DNA of 64,000 bases from Thermovirga lienii DSM 17291 (GTDB taxonomy: Bacteria; Synergistota; Synergistia; Synergistales; Thermovirgaceae), in NCBI GenBank assembly GCA_000233775.1, contig CP003096.1, positions 620,001 to 684,000 on the forward strand, written 5' to 3'. Each line of letters opens with the position of its first letter. Positions within the stretch are counted from its first letter, which is position 1. The translations under genes were made by a program, and so were the position numbers. This document shows, piece after piece, positions 18,737-27,753 of this stretch. The notes under the pieces are model-generated. The model saw only the letters and a program-made list of their open reading frames with translations. It did not search any database and had not been told where the DNA came from.

Positions 18737-18912
18737 AACTGACTCACGTTTACAGGTGCCCTTCCTGTGGTAACAGGTTCTCTTCATCGAGCCCAACTTT
18801 TCGGTGTCCCAAGTGCAGGAGCAAGTTTCTGATCCACGAGGAAGGACCCCCTCTCAAGAGGGCGAAAAACTGCAGGGGCTCCTGTTCTGGATGCAGTGGA
18901 TGCGGAGGTTAA
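18715..18912 (+). CDS. Small zinc-ribbon protein with Cys-rich tail (FmdB-like)
   Basis: This 65-residue protein has two CPxC knuckles (YRCPSCGNRF and FRCPKCRSKF), which together should bind one zinc ion, as in FmdB-type regulatory ribbons. The C-terminal tail NCRGSCSGCSGCGG adds four more cysteines in Ser/Gly spacing. A longer frame from a TTG at 18694 exists. ATG 18715 is preferred because GGAGGTGGCGAGG lies just upstream and the ribbon is then close to the N-terminus. It overlaps the upstream exported-protein gene by 22 bases and ends 7 bases before the tsaD ATG. Its function is unknown; FmdB homologues are usually annotated only as putative regulators. Confidence 0.7.
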   Translation: MGCTKEVKLTHVYRCPSCGNRFSSSSPTFRCPKCRSKFLIHEEGPPLKRAKNCRGSCSGCSGCGG

Positions 18913-18919
18913 GATTCAG

Positions 18920-19918
18920 ATGATTACCTTAGGTATAGAGACTAGCTGTGACGACACGGGCCTGGCTCTGCTTGAAGGGCCCCGGAGGGTGCTGGCTGAC
19001 GTCTTGCACAGCCAGGTGGAGGTCCATGCCCCCTTTGGAGGGGTCGTTCCGGAGGTGGCTTCCAGGCTGCATCAAGATGCCTTTCTGCCTCTTTTGATGA
19101 GGCTGTTGGAGTCCGCTCAGATCAAGGACCCCAAAAAGGAAATAGATCTTATAGCGGTGACCGTGGGGCCAGGCCTTATGGGGTCTCTTTTGGTGGGAGT
19201 GATGTCAGCAAAAGGGCTTGCTCAGGCGTGGGGTGTGCCCATAGTGGGAGTCAACCATCTGGAAGGCCATATCTTCGCCAACGTAATGGCCCATGGAGAA
19301 TTGGTCCCTCCCTTTTTAAGCTTGGTGGTTTCTGGCGGCCACACGGAAATATACGAAGTACTGGACTACGGAAACTACAACCTCCTGGGCAGGACGAGGG
19401 ATGATGCAGCCGGAGAGTGCTTCGACAAGGTGGCTAAGTTGTTGGACCTTCCTTATCCTGGAGGCCCCATAATAGACAAGCTGGCCCAAAAAGGAGAATC
19501 TACGACCTTTGATTTCCCTGTGCCCCTATCGAACTCAGGGGAGGTTGAGTTCAGCTTCAGTGGTCTTAAGACGGCGGTCCTATGGGCGATAAAGAAGCTG
19601 AAAGCGAAAGGTCAAGCTATACCCGTGGAAGATATCTGCGCTTCCTTTCAACGTGCCGTAGTTGAGTCCCTAGTGGGAAAAGTCAGGCTGGCGGTAAAGA
19701 AAACTGGCATAAGGAAGGTTGCTATATCGGGTGGTGTTGCGGCGAATTCAGCCCTAAGGGAGGCCCTGAGAAAGGAAAGAGACATAGAGGCCTTTATTCC
19801 CCCGGTGAAGATGTGTACCGATAATGGCATAATGATCGCAGCTGCTGGCTACAACAGGTACATGAGGGGACACGTGGACGACCTTCGCATAAACCCCAAT
19901 CCTTCCATGAGTTTATAA
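18920..19918 (+). CDS. tsaD: tRNA N6-adenosine threonylcarbamoyltransferase TsaD
   Basis: TsaD (YgjD/Gcp) transfers the threonylcarbamoyl group to A37 of ANN-decoding tRNAs, giving t6A. The 332-residue protein starts ITLGIETSCDDTGLAL and has the metal-binding histidines H113 and H117 in NHLEGHIFAN, the ASKHA phosphate loops (VSGGHTEIYEV, SGGVAANSALR) and CTDNGIMIAAAG. The frame extends 8 codons upstream, but ATG 18920 after GGAGGT at 11 bases gives the conserved start. Its partner TsaC/Sua5 is encoded at the far end of the window; TsaB and TsaE are not seen. Confidence 0.96.
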   Translation: MITLGIETSCDDTGLALLEGPRRVLADVLHSQVEVHAPFGGVVPEVASRLHQDAFLPLLMRLLESAQIKDPKKEIDLIAVTVGPGLMGSLLVGVMSAKGLAQAWGVPIVGVNHLEGHIFANVMAHGELVPPFLSLVVSGGHTEIYEVLDYGNYNLLGRTRDDAAGECFDKVAKLLDLPYPGGPIIDKLAQKGESTTFDFPVPLSNSGEVEFSFSGLKTAVLWAIKKLKAKGQAIPVEDICASFQRAVVESLVGKVRLAVKKTGIRKVAISGGVAANSALREALRKERDIEAFIPPVKMCTDNGIMIAAAGYNRYMRGHVDDLRINPNPSMSL

Positions 19919-20007
19919 AAACAAGCAAAACAAAGAGAAAAAAAGCATAATAAAAAGAAATATTGGCTACGCGGGGAATAATCGACTTTATTTCCCGTTT
20001 AACACTC

Positions 20008-20036
20008 TTGAGTAGCCGCTTCCTTGCATGTACTAT
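20008..20036 (+). promoter_or_regulatory. Promoter of groS-groL
   Basis: TTGAGT (20008-20013) and TACTAT (20031-20036) are 17 bases apart and directly precede the CIRCE operator, so the predicted start falls about 8 bases before it. This is the usual arrangement for HrcA control. Confidence 0.55.
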
Positions 20037-20050
20037 CATTCGCGGTCAGG

Positions 20051-20077
20051 TTAGCACTCACAGCTAGCGAGTGCTAA
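20051..20077 (+). promoter_or_regulatory. CIRCE operator (HrcA binding site)
   Basis: The perfect consensus TTAGCACTC, 9 bases, GAGTGCTAA is present at 20051-20059 and 20069-20077, 58 bases before groS. It is the well-known HrcA repressor site of heat-shock operons. hrcA itself is not in the window. Confidence 0.98.
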
Positions 20078-20135
20078 TATAGAAAGAAGATCCGTAGAAA
20101 CATTAAAGAATACAAGATAAGGAGGGAATAGCGAA

Positions 20136-20426
20136 ATGAAGCTTAAGCCACTTGGTGACAGGATAGTTGTAAAGGTTGTAACTCAAGAAGAGAAGACTAA
20201 AGGTGGAATAGTCCTTCCCGATACCGCAAAGGAGAAGCCTCAGGAAGGCGAGGTAATCGCTGTAGGTACCGGCAGGGTGCTTGATAACGGTCAGAGATTG
20301 CCTCTCGAGGTAAAAGTTGGAGATCGCGTGATCTTCAGCAAGTACGGCGGTACTGAAGTTAAGGTAGAAGGTGACGAGTACCTCATCTTGAGTGAAAGGG
20401 ATATATTGGCCATCCTTGAGAAATAA
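20136..20426 (+). CDS. groS: Co-chaperonin GroES
   Basis: GroES caps the GroEL folding chamber. The 96-residue protein begins [15 protein letters not shown], contains the mobile-loop segment [21 protein letters not shown] and ends DILAILEK, all typical. ATAAGGAGGG lies 8 bases before the ATG. It is the first gene under the CIRCE operator, 45 bases before groL. Confidence 0.98.
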   Translation: MKLKPLGDRIVVKVVTQEEKTKGGIVLPDTAKEKPQEGEVIAVGTGRVLDNGQRLPLEVKVGDRVIFSKYGGTEVKVEGDEYLILSERDILAILEK

Positions 20427-20441
20427 TCTGCTTGGGGATAA

Positions 20442-22091
<1,650 letters not shown>

Positions 22092-22109
22092 TAAAGTAAA
22101 AAGACCTAG

Positions 22110-22143
22110 AAGGGGCCTTCCTCGGAAGGTCCCTTTTCTTTTT
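22110..22143 (+). terminator. Intrinsic terminator of groS-groL
   Basis: A stem of about 11-12 bp (22110-22121 with 22124-22135, one G-U pair, apex CTCG) is followed by TTCTTTTT. Confidence 0.9.
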
Positions 22144-22204
22144 ATGGGGGTTTTCTGATAAACTTTACATGATGCAATATTTCGATCAGGAGGATAGAGC
22201 CACA

Positions 22205-23761
22205 ATGGGAAATTCAACTTCGGCAATTGAGGAAAAGGTTATAGTTCTAGACTGCGGTTCTCAGTACACTCAGCTCATAGCCAGGAGGATAAGGGAGCTT
22301 GGCGTTTACAGTGAAATACTTCCTTGGGATACCCCTTACGAGGAAATAGCGCAACAATCCCCTAAGGGTATAGTGATTTCAGGAGGTCCCTCCTCCGTTA
22401 GAGAGGAGGATTCCCCGACGGTCCCAGAGGACGTATTGAGTGGTAAAGTTCCCGTACTTGGAATATGTTACGGCATGCAGCTTATTGCTCACATGTTGGG
22501 TGGAGTGGTCAAGAAAGGGCCCTTCGCCGAGTACGGTAAGGCCACGGTTAATGTGACCGATCCAAATGCCGACATTTTCTATGGAGTTTCCTCCCCCCTT
22601 CAGGTATGGATGAGCCACTGGGACTACGTGGAACAGCCCCCCAAAGGTTTCAAAGTGGCAGCCAGGAGCGAATCGGGAATGATAGCGTCCATATATAACG
22701 ATGACCTGAATGTATGGGCTCTTCAATTTCATCCCGAGGTGTGGCACACCCAGCAGGGCAGCAAAATATTGGAAAACTTCCTTTTTAAGATATGTAAATG
22801 CAAGGGGCTTTGGGACCTAGAGGGCTGGATAGACATGATGACAAAACAAATAAAAGAGACCGTAGGGCAAGACAAGGTCATATGTGGCCTTTCTGGCGGA
22901 GTGGACTCCACAGTGGCTGCAGTTTTGACCCACAAGGCCATAGGGGACAACCTTGAATGTATTTTCGTAGACAACGGTCTCTTGAGGATGAACGAGGCCC
23001 AGGAAGTGTTGAAAGTCTACGAGGATCTGCATCTGAAGGTCCATGCCGTAGATGCCAGAGAGGAGTTCCTTAGCGCCCTGAAAGGTGTAACGGATCCAGA
23101 AAGAAAGAGGAAGATTATCGGTGAAATATTCATAAGGGTCTTCGAGAAAAAAGCCAACGAGATAGGTGGCGCCAAGTGGCTGCTTCAGGGTACGGTGTAC
23201 CCCGATGTGATAGAAAGCGGGAAGAAAGGTAAGGACGCTGCCGTCATAAAGAGCCACCACAACGTGGGGGGCTTGCCGGAGGAGATGGATTTAAAGGTCT
23301 TAGAACCCCTTAGAGATCTCTTCAAGGACGAGGTCAGAAGAATAGGGGCCATGCTGGATGTGCCCGAGGTCATTTTGAAACGGCACCCATTCCCAGGGCC
23401 TGGACTAGCGGTTAGATGTTTGGGTGAGATCACTCCTGAACGCCTTGATACGCTGAGGAAGGCTGACAAAATCTTCTTGGAAGAAATAAGAAAAGAGGGG
23501 CTTTACGACGAGATCTGGCAGGCTTTCTGTGTTCTGCTGCCAGTAAAGACCGTGGGCGTTATGGGAGACGTAAGAACCTACGCAGAGATAGTGGGTCTGA
23601 GGGCAGTGAGTTCTCAGGATGGCATGACCGCTGATTGGGTCAAGCTCCCCATGGAACTTTTGGACAGGGTCTCTCGGCGCATCTGCAATGAGGTCCCTGG
23701 CGCGAACAGGGTGGTCTACGATGTCACCAGCAAGCCGCCTTCCACGATAGAGTGGGAGTAG
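22205..23761 (+). CDS. guaA: GMP synthase (glutamine hydrolysing)
   Basis: GuaA converts XMP to GMP. The protein has an N-terminal class I glutamine amidotransferase with catalytic C88 in GICYGMQ and FHPEV, an ATP-pyrophosphatase domain with the PP-loop GLSGGVDST (about residue 220), and the C-terminal dimerisation domain ending KPPSTIEWE. The open frame continues 12 codons further upstream to an ATG at 22169. The ATG at 22205 is preferred because AGGAGG lies 11 bases before it and family proteins start near this point. Length is then 518 residues, as usual. Confidence 0.96.
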   Translation: MGNSTSAIEEKVIVLDCGSQYTQLIARRIRELGVYSEILPWDTPYEEIAQQSPKGIVISGGPSSVREEDSPTVPEDVLSGKVPVLGICYGMQLIAHMLGGVVKKGPFAEYGKATVNVTDPNADIFYGVSSPLQVWMSHWDYVEQPPKGFKVAARSESGMIASIYNDDLNVWALQFHPEVWHTQQGSKILENFLFKICKCKGLWDLEGWIDMMTKQIKETVGQDKVICGLSGGVDSTVAAVLTHKAIGDNLECIFVDNGLLRMNEAQEVLKVYEDLHLKVHAVDAREEFLSALKGVTDPERKRKIIGEIFIRVFEKKANEIGGAKWLLQGTVYPDVIESGKKGKDAAVIKSHHNVGGLPEEMDLKVLEPLRDLFKDEVRRIGAMLDVPEVILKRHPFPGPGLAVRCLGEITPERLDTLRKADKIFLEEIRKEGLYDEIWQAFCVLLPVKTVGVMGDVRTYAEIVGLRAVSSQDGMTADWVKLPMELLDRVSRRICNEVPGANRVVYDVTSKPPSTIEWE

Positions 23762-23804
23762 TTAGTTTTTGCTCATTCAAAGCTAGGGGGGAGACAGAAC
23801 CAAA

Positions 23805-24926
23805 ATGACCAAAGACACAACCTTACAGAAGGGGAAAAGCATACGAAGAAGCTACGTGCCTTTCATCGTGGCGTTCTCTTTGATGGCCCTTTTGACGTAC
23901 AAGGTTGCCTTTCCTTTATTTCGCCCTCTGGCTTGGTCGGCGCTATTGGCTTTTTTTGCGTATCCGGTATATAGATGGTTGCACCATGGCCTCATGAAAG
24001 GAAGACATGAAAACGTGGCAGCGGCCCTAACCACCGCTCTTATAGTGCTTCTTTTAGTGGTGCCTGCGGGGTTTTTGGCCACCCTTCTGGCCAAAGAGGG
24101 AATAAAAGTCTACGGCCAGATAGTAGACCTCTTATCTGGGAGCAAGGCTGTGGATTTCGCCTCCATATCCGAGAGGTTACCTCAGTGGTTGGAGACCAAG
24201 GGCATAAACATCAGTGCTCACTTAAGTTTTCTGGGAGATATACTCAAGCAGGCAGGAAGGTTTTTGGCAACCCAGATAGCTTCCTTGTCAAGGAATCTTT
24301 TGGGCAACACTTTAAGGATGATCTATCAGCTTATTGCCATCACCGTGGCTACTTTCTTCTTTCTGAGGGACGGTCATATTGTACTGGATTTCATCGAAGA
24401 TATATTGCCCCTCTCCGAAGAGGAGAAGGTCTCGTTGTTTACGCGGGCCAAGAGGTTGCTTCAGGCGGTGGTGTACGGGATCACCTTTACTGCGGGTATT
24501 CAGGCTACCTTGGGTGGTTTGGCCTGGTGGAAAGCAGGTCTTGAAGCTCCAGTGATTTTCGGGGCCATAATGTTTGTTCTGGCAATGATTCCTTTCGTGG
24601 GTACCCCCCTGGTGCTTTTGCCAGGGGCAGCTTACCTTGCCTTGACCGGTAGCTGGAAGGAGGCCATATATCTTGCCATATGGGCCCTAGCGGTGGTGAG
24701 TACAGTAGATAACTTCATCCGTCCCATATTCATTTCCGAAGGAAGCAGCATTCATATACTCATAGTGTTCATAGGTGTAGTTGGGGGCCTTGCTGCATGG
24801 GGGTTCATAGGTTTGTTCCTTGGCCCCCTGATAATAAGCCTCTTCATTTTCTTCCTTGATAGTTACAGGAAGCTCTGGCAGGTGAGCGCCTCAAGTTCGA
24901 AGGGACCTTCGAAAGAAAAACCTTAA
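23805..24926 (+). CDS. AI-2E family transporter (YdiK/PerM-type permease)
   Basis: The 373-residue integral membrane protein has the family layout: two or three N-terminal helices (about 20-60), a helix near 70-95, a soluble stretch (about 95-150), and a cluster of helices in the C-terminal half with the signatures FFFLRDG, LVAYGI-type (AVVYGITFTAGIQATLGGLAWW), PFVGTPLVLLPG and WGFIGLFLGPLI. AI-2E proteins include quorum-signal exporters and Na+/H+ antiporters, so the substrate cannot be named. GGGGGGAGA precedes the ATG. It follows guaA by 43 bases and is followed at once by mobB. Confidence 0.88.
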   Translation: MTKDTTLQKGKSIRRSYVPFIVAFSLMALLTYKVAFPLFRPLAWSALLAFFAYPVYRWLHHGLMKGRHENVAAALTTALIVLLLVVPAGFLATLLAKEGIKVYGQIVDLLSGSKAVDFASISERLPQWLETKGINISAHLSFLGDILKQAGRFLATQIASLSRNLLGNTLRMIYQLIAITVATFFFLRDGHIVLDFIEDILPLSEEEKVSLFTRAKRLLQAVVYGITFTAGIQATLGGLAWWKAGLEAPVIFGAIMFVLAMIPFVGTPLVLLPGAAYLALTGSWKEAIYLAIWALAVVSTVDNFIRPIFISEGSSIHILIVFIGVVGGLAAWGFIGLFLGPLIISLFIFFLDSYRKLWQVSASSSKGPSKEKP

Positions 24927-24939
24927 AGGGGGAGTGTTC

Positions 24940-25566
24940 TTGCCTTTCTTGATAGGGGTAAGCGGCTGGAAGGATTCTGGTAAGACTACCTTGTGTAAGA
25001 AGCTCGTGGAACTTTTGCTCGCGAGGGGATGGAAAGTTGGTTTTATAAAGCATACGGAAAAGGAAGTATGTCCAACAAGTCGAAGTGATTCGCAGATCCT
25101 CTCTGACGCCCTGGGTGAATCCGTCCTGTGGGGGAAAGATGGAGTCGTACATGTTCAAAAAGATAAGGAGGTTAGCCTTGGCAAGATAGTTTCCCGCCTG
25201 TACCCGGGTTACGACATAGTACTACTGGAGGGAGGCAAGGCTATGTCCCTGCCCAAAATATGGGTTAAATCTTCCAGACCCCCTGAGGATGTACCAGGGA
25301 TAGTGGCGTGTTATGGCGAGGGCCTCTACGAGGGGGCAGCTCCCAGCTTCTCCTTCGGCCAAGAAGAGGAACTGGCCGAGTTCATTGAGGGCATTTTGCG
25401 CAAGAACGTCCAAAGGTTGGAAATTTACGCAGAAAGCAGAAAGATTCCGCTAAAGAAGTTTGTTGGGGATTTCATAGAGGGAGCCATTCGCGGTATGCTC
25501 TCATCTTTGAAACAAAAACCAGAAGATAGGGAAAATATAAACATTTTTATTAAGGCGAAAAAATGA
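24940..25566 (+). CDS. mobB: Molybdopterin-guanine dinucleotide biosynthesis protein B (MobB)
   Basis: MobB is a P-loop GTPase that assists attachment of GMP to molybdopterin by MobA. The 208-residue protein has the Walker A loop GWKDSGKTTLCKKLV, the usual KHTEKE segment, a Walker B-like YDIVLLEGGKAM, and VPGIVACYGEG. A C-terminal tail of about 50 residues contains RKIPLKKFVGDFIEGAIRGM, a short helix-rich module. I chose TTG 24940 as the start because AGGGGGA ends 6 bases before it; GTG 24934 is too close. No mobA, moaA or molybdoenzyme gene is in the window, so the context does not explain it. Confidence 0.85.
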   Translation: MPFLIGVSGWKDSGKTTLCKKLVELLLARGWKVGFIKHTEKEVCPTSRSDSQILSDALGESVLWGKDGVVHVQKDKEVSLGKIVSRLYPGYDIVLLEGGKAMSLPKIWVKSSRPPEDVPGIVACYGEGLYEGAAPSFSFGQEEELAEFIEGILRKNVQRLEIYAESRKIPLKKFVGDFIEGAIRGMLSSLKQKPEDRENINIFIKAKK

Positions 25567-25598
25567 AGTAAAATATATGTTCGAAGCGTGATTTCTAC

Positions 25599-25627
25599 TT
25601 GTGCACCAAAGCCTTGAAAGTTATAAT
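25599..25627 (+). promoter_or_regulatory. Promoter of hppA
   Basis: TTGTGC (25599-25604) and a consensus TATAAT (25622-25627) are separated by 17 bases. The predicted leader is about 80 bases long and contains a hairpin (25642-25660). Confidence 0.78.
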
Positions 25628-25641
25628 GAAGTTCGCTCTAA

Positions 25642-25670
25642 TGCCTGCCTTAGGCGGGCAGCCCTTTTGT
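25642..25670 (+). terminator. Terminator-like hairpin in the hppA leader
   Basis: An 8-bp GC-rich stem (25642-25649 with 25653-25660, one G-U pair, loop TTA) is followed by GCCCTTTTGT. It may end transcripts from mobB. Because it lies after the hppA promoter it would also be transcribed as part of the hppA leader and could attenuate it. Confidence 0.5.
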
Positions 25671-25716
25671 TATGGAGACTTTATGAAAATAGATACGTAA
25701 GGGAGGTACATGTAGG

Positions 25717-27675
25717 ATGGAAACGCAGGTTATTCTAATAAGTGGCGTGGCGGGCATCATAGCTTTGCTTTACGCCGTTGTGGCTACGGGCAAGATCAAG
25801 GCCTTTGAGGTTACAAACGAGAAAGTGCTTGAGCTTTCCAGCATAATTCAAAGAGGTGCCATGGCTTTCTTGTCCAGAGAGTACAAGGCCCTTGTCCCCT
25901 TTGTAGTGGTCGTAGCAGCTATTTTGGGGTACAAGATAGGCTTTGCCTCGGCAGTTTCTTTCTTATTGGGGGCCTTGTGCAGCGCTCTGGCAGGTTTCAT
26001 AGGAATGAGGGTCGCAACAGGTGCCAACGGAAAGACAGCTTTTGCTGCTTCCAAGGGCGTTAACCCTGCACTCAGGATAGCCTTCATGGGTGGAACCGTT
26101 ATGGGTATGTCTGTGGTGGGCATAGGAATCATAGGTATCCTGGTTTGTTACTATCTTTATGGTGATCCTGCAGTTATAACGGGATTCGGTTTCGGTGCTA
26201 GCTCCATAGCTCTCTTTGCCCGTGTGGGCGGTGGTATCTACACCAAGGCTGCGGACGTAGGTGCTGATTTGGTTGGTAAGGTAGAAGCAGGTATCCCTGA
26301 AGACGACCCTCGCAACCCTGCTGTCATAGCTGACAATGTGGGCGACAACGTGGGCGACATTGCAGGAATGGGTGCCGACCTCTTTGAGTCCTATGTAAAC
26401 TCTATAATAGCTGCTATGGCTATAGGTATCGCTACTTTTGGCAGCTTGGGAGTTGCCTATCCTCTTCTTTTGGCTGCTTTGGGGATAGTTTCCGCAGTGA
26501 TAGGGACCTTTTTCGTAAGGGTCAAGGAAGGAGGAGATCCTCAGGTTGCCCTCAGGAAGGGAACCCTTGTTACTGGGATATTGATAATAGCTGGTTCCTA
26601 TTTCCTTACTCAGAAGATGTTCGATGATATAACCTTGTTTTGGGCGGTTACTGCTGGTGTCGCTGTCGGTGTAATTATTGGTCTTGTGACTGAGATTTAC
26701 ACTTCTTCGTCTTTCAACCCCGTAAAGCAGATAGCAGCTTCTTCCGAGACTGGTACAGCTACCAACATACTGGCTGGGTTGGGCGTTGGCATGAAGTCAA
26801 CTGCTTTGCCGGTTCTGCTCATATGTGGAGCCATACTGGTGGGAGTCAAGTTCGGTGGCCTTTTCGGCATCGCCTGTGCCGCTGTCGGAATGCTTTCCAT
26901 TACAGGTATGACCCTCAGCGTCGACGCTTATGGTCCTATTTCCGACAACGCGGGCGGTATAGCCGAGATGAGCCACATGCCTCCTGAGGTTAGAAAAATA
27001 ACGGACCGCTTGGATGCCGTTGGTAACACCACAGCGGCCATAGGAAAAGGTTTGGCTATAGGAAGTGCGGCCCTTACGGCTCTGGCTCTCTTTGCAGCCT
27101 ACGCAACCGCTGTAGGACTTGAGTCTATCGATCTCAACGATCCCAAGGTCATGGTGGGTCTATTTATAGGCGGTATGCTGCCCTTCCTGTTCAGTGCCAT
27201 GACCATCCAAGCGGTGGGTCGTGCTGCTTCTAAGATGATCGATGAGGTAAGAAGACAGTTCAGGGAAGTTCCTGGGATACTTGAGGGTACCGGTCAGCCG
27301 GAGTACGAAAAGTGCATAGATATCTCTACTGCGGCCTCTCTGAAGGAAATGATCGTACCTGGCCTTTTGGCGGTCATCTGCCCTGTAGTTGTAGGAATGG
27401 TCCTTGGTGCAGAGGCCCTTGGAGGTCTTTTGGGTGGCGCCATAGTCACGGGAGTAATGATGGCCATATTTATGTCCAATGCCGGTGGCGCGTGGGACAA
27501 TGCCAAAAAGTTCATTGAAGAAGGCCATCATGGCGGCAAGGGTTCTGGCGCCCATGCAGCTGCGGTCGTAGGAGATACGGTGGGCGACCCCTTCAAGGAC
27601 ACTGCAGGTCCGAGCTTGAACATTTTGATAAAATTGATGTCTGTGGTAGCCTTAGTATTGGCACCGCTGTTTTAA
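25717..27675 (+). CDS. hppA: Membrane-bound ion-pumping pyrophosphatase (K+-dependent type)
   Basis: This enzyme couples PPi hydrolysis to H+ or Na+ pumping. The 652-residue protein has about 16 membrane helices and the catalytic loops [57 protein letters not shown] and [17 protein letters not shown]. In the diagnostic motif [10 protein letters not shown] (residues 436-445) the first variable position, A440, is alanine; lysine there marks K+-independent pumps. So K+ dependence is inferred from established family knowledge. H+ or Na+ preference cannot be decided by eye. GGGAGG lies about 12 bases before the ATG. It has its own promoter and a terminator. Confidence 0.96.
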   Translation: METQVILISGVAGIIALLYAVVATGKIKAFEVTNEKVLELSSIIQRGAMAFLSREYKALVPFVVVVAAILGYKIGFASAVSFLLGALCSALAGFIGMRVATGANGKTAFAASKGVNPALRIAFMGGTVMGMSVVGIGIIGILVCYYLYGDPAVITGFGFGASSIALFARVGGGIYTKAADVGADLVGKVEAGIPEDDPRNPAVIADNVGDNVGDIAGMGADLFESYVNSIIAAMAIGIATFGSLGVAYPLLLAALGIVSAVIGTFFVRVKEGGDPQVALRKGTLVTGILIIAGSYFLTQKMFDDITLFWAVTAGVAVGVIIGLVTEIYTSSSFNPVKQIAASSETGTATNILAGLGVGMKSTALPVLLICGAILVGVKFGGLFGIACAAVGMLSITGMTLSVDAYGPISDNAGGIAEMSHMPPEVRKITDRLDAVGNTTAAIGKGLAIGSAALTALALFAAYATAVGLESIDLNDPKVMVGLFIGGMLPFLFSAMTIQAVGRAASKMIDEVRRQFREVPGILEGTGQPEYEKCIDISTAASLKEMIVPGLLAVICPVVVGMVLGAEALGGLLGGAIVTGVMMAIFMSNAGGAWDNAKKFIEEGHHGGKGSGAHAAAVVGDTVGDPFKDTAGPSLNILIKLMSVVALVLAPLF

Positions 27676-27740
27676 AGAGCTCCGCTAATCAATTTAGGCT
27701 TACAGCGAGGGGAGAGCTGCGGAGCTCTCCCCTTTGCTTT
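27676..27740 (+). terminator. hppA terminator with a competing alternative stem
   Basis: A perfect 11-bp hairpin (27708-27718 with 27723-27733, loop GCGG) followed by TTGCTTT should end hppA transcription. The ten bases directly after the hppA stop (27676-27685, AGAGCTCCGC) are perfectly complementary to 27719-27728, which covers the loop and half of the 3' arm. The two folds exclude each other, as in attenuators. It lies 20 bases before dnaG. Confidence 0.75.
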
Positions 27741-27753
27741 GAGAGGTGGTCAG

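Noticed and set aside
19965-20017. Intrinsic terminator for tsaD
   Set aside because: The inverted repeats are present, but no T tract follows either stem on the + strand; recorded instead as an unexplained structure.
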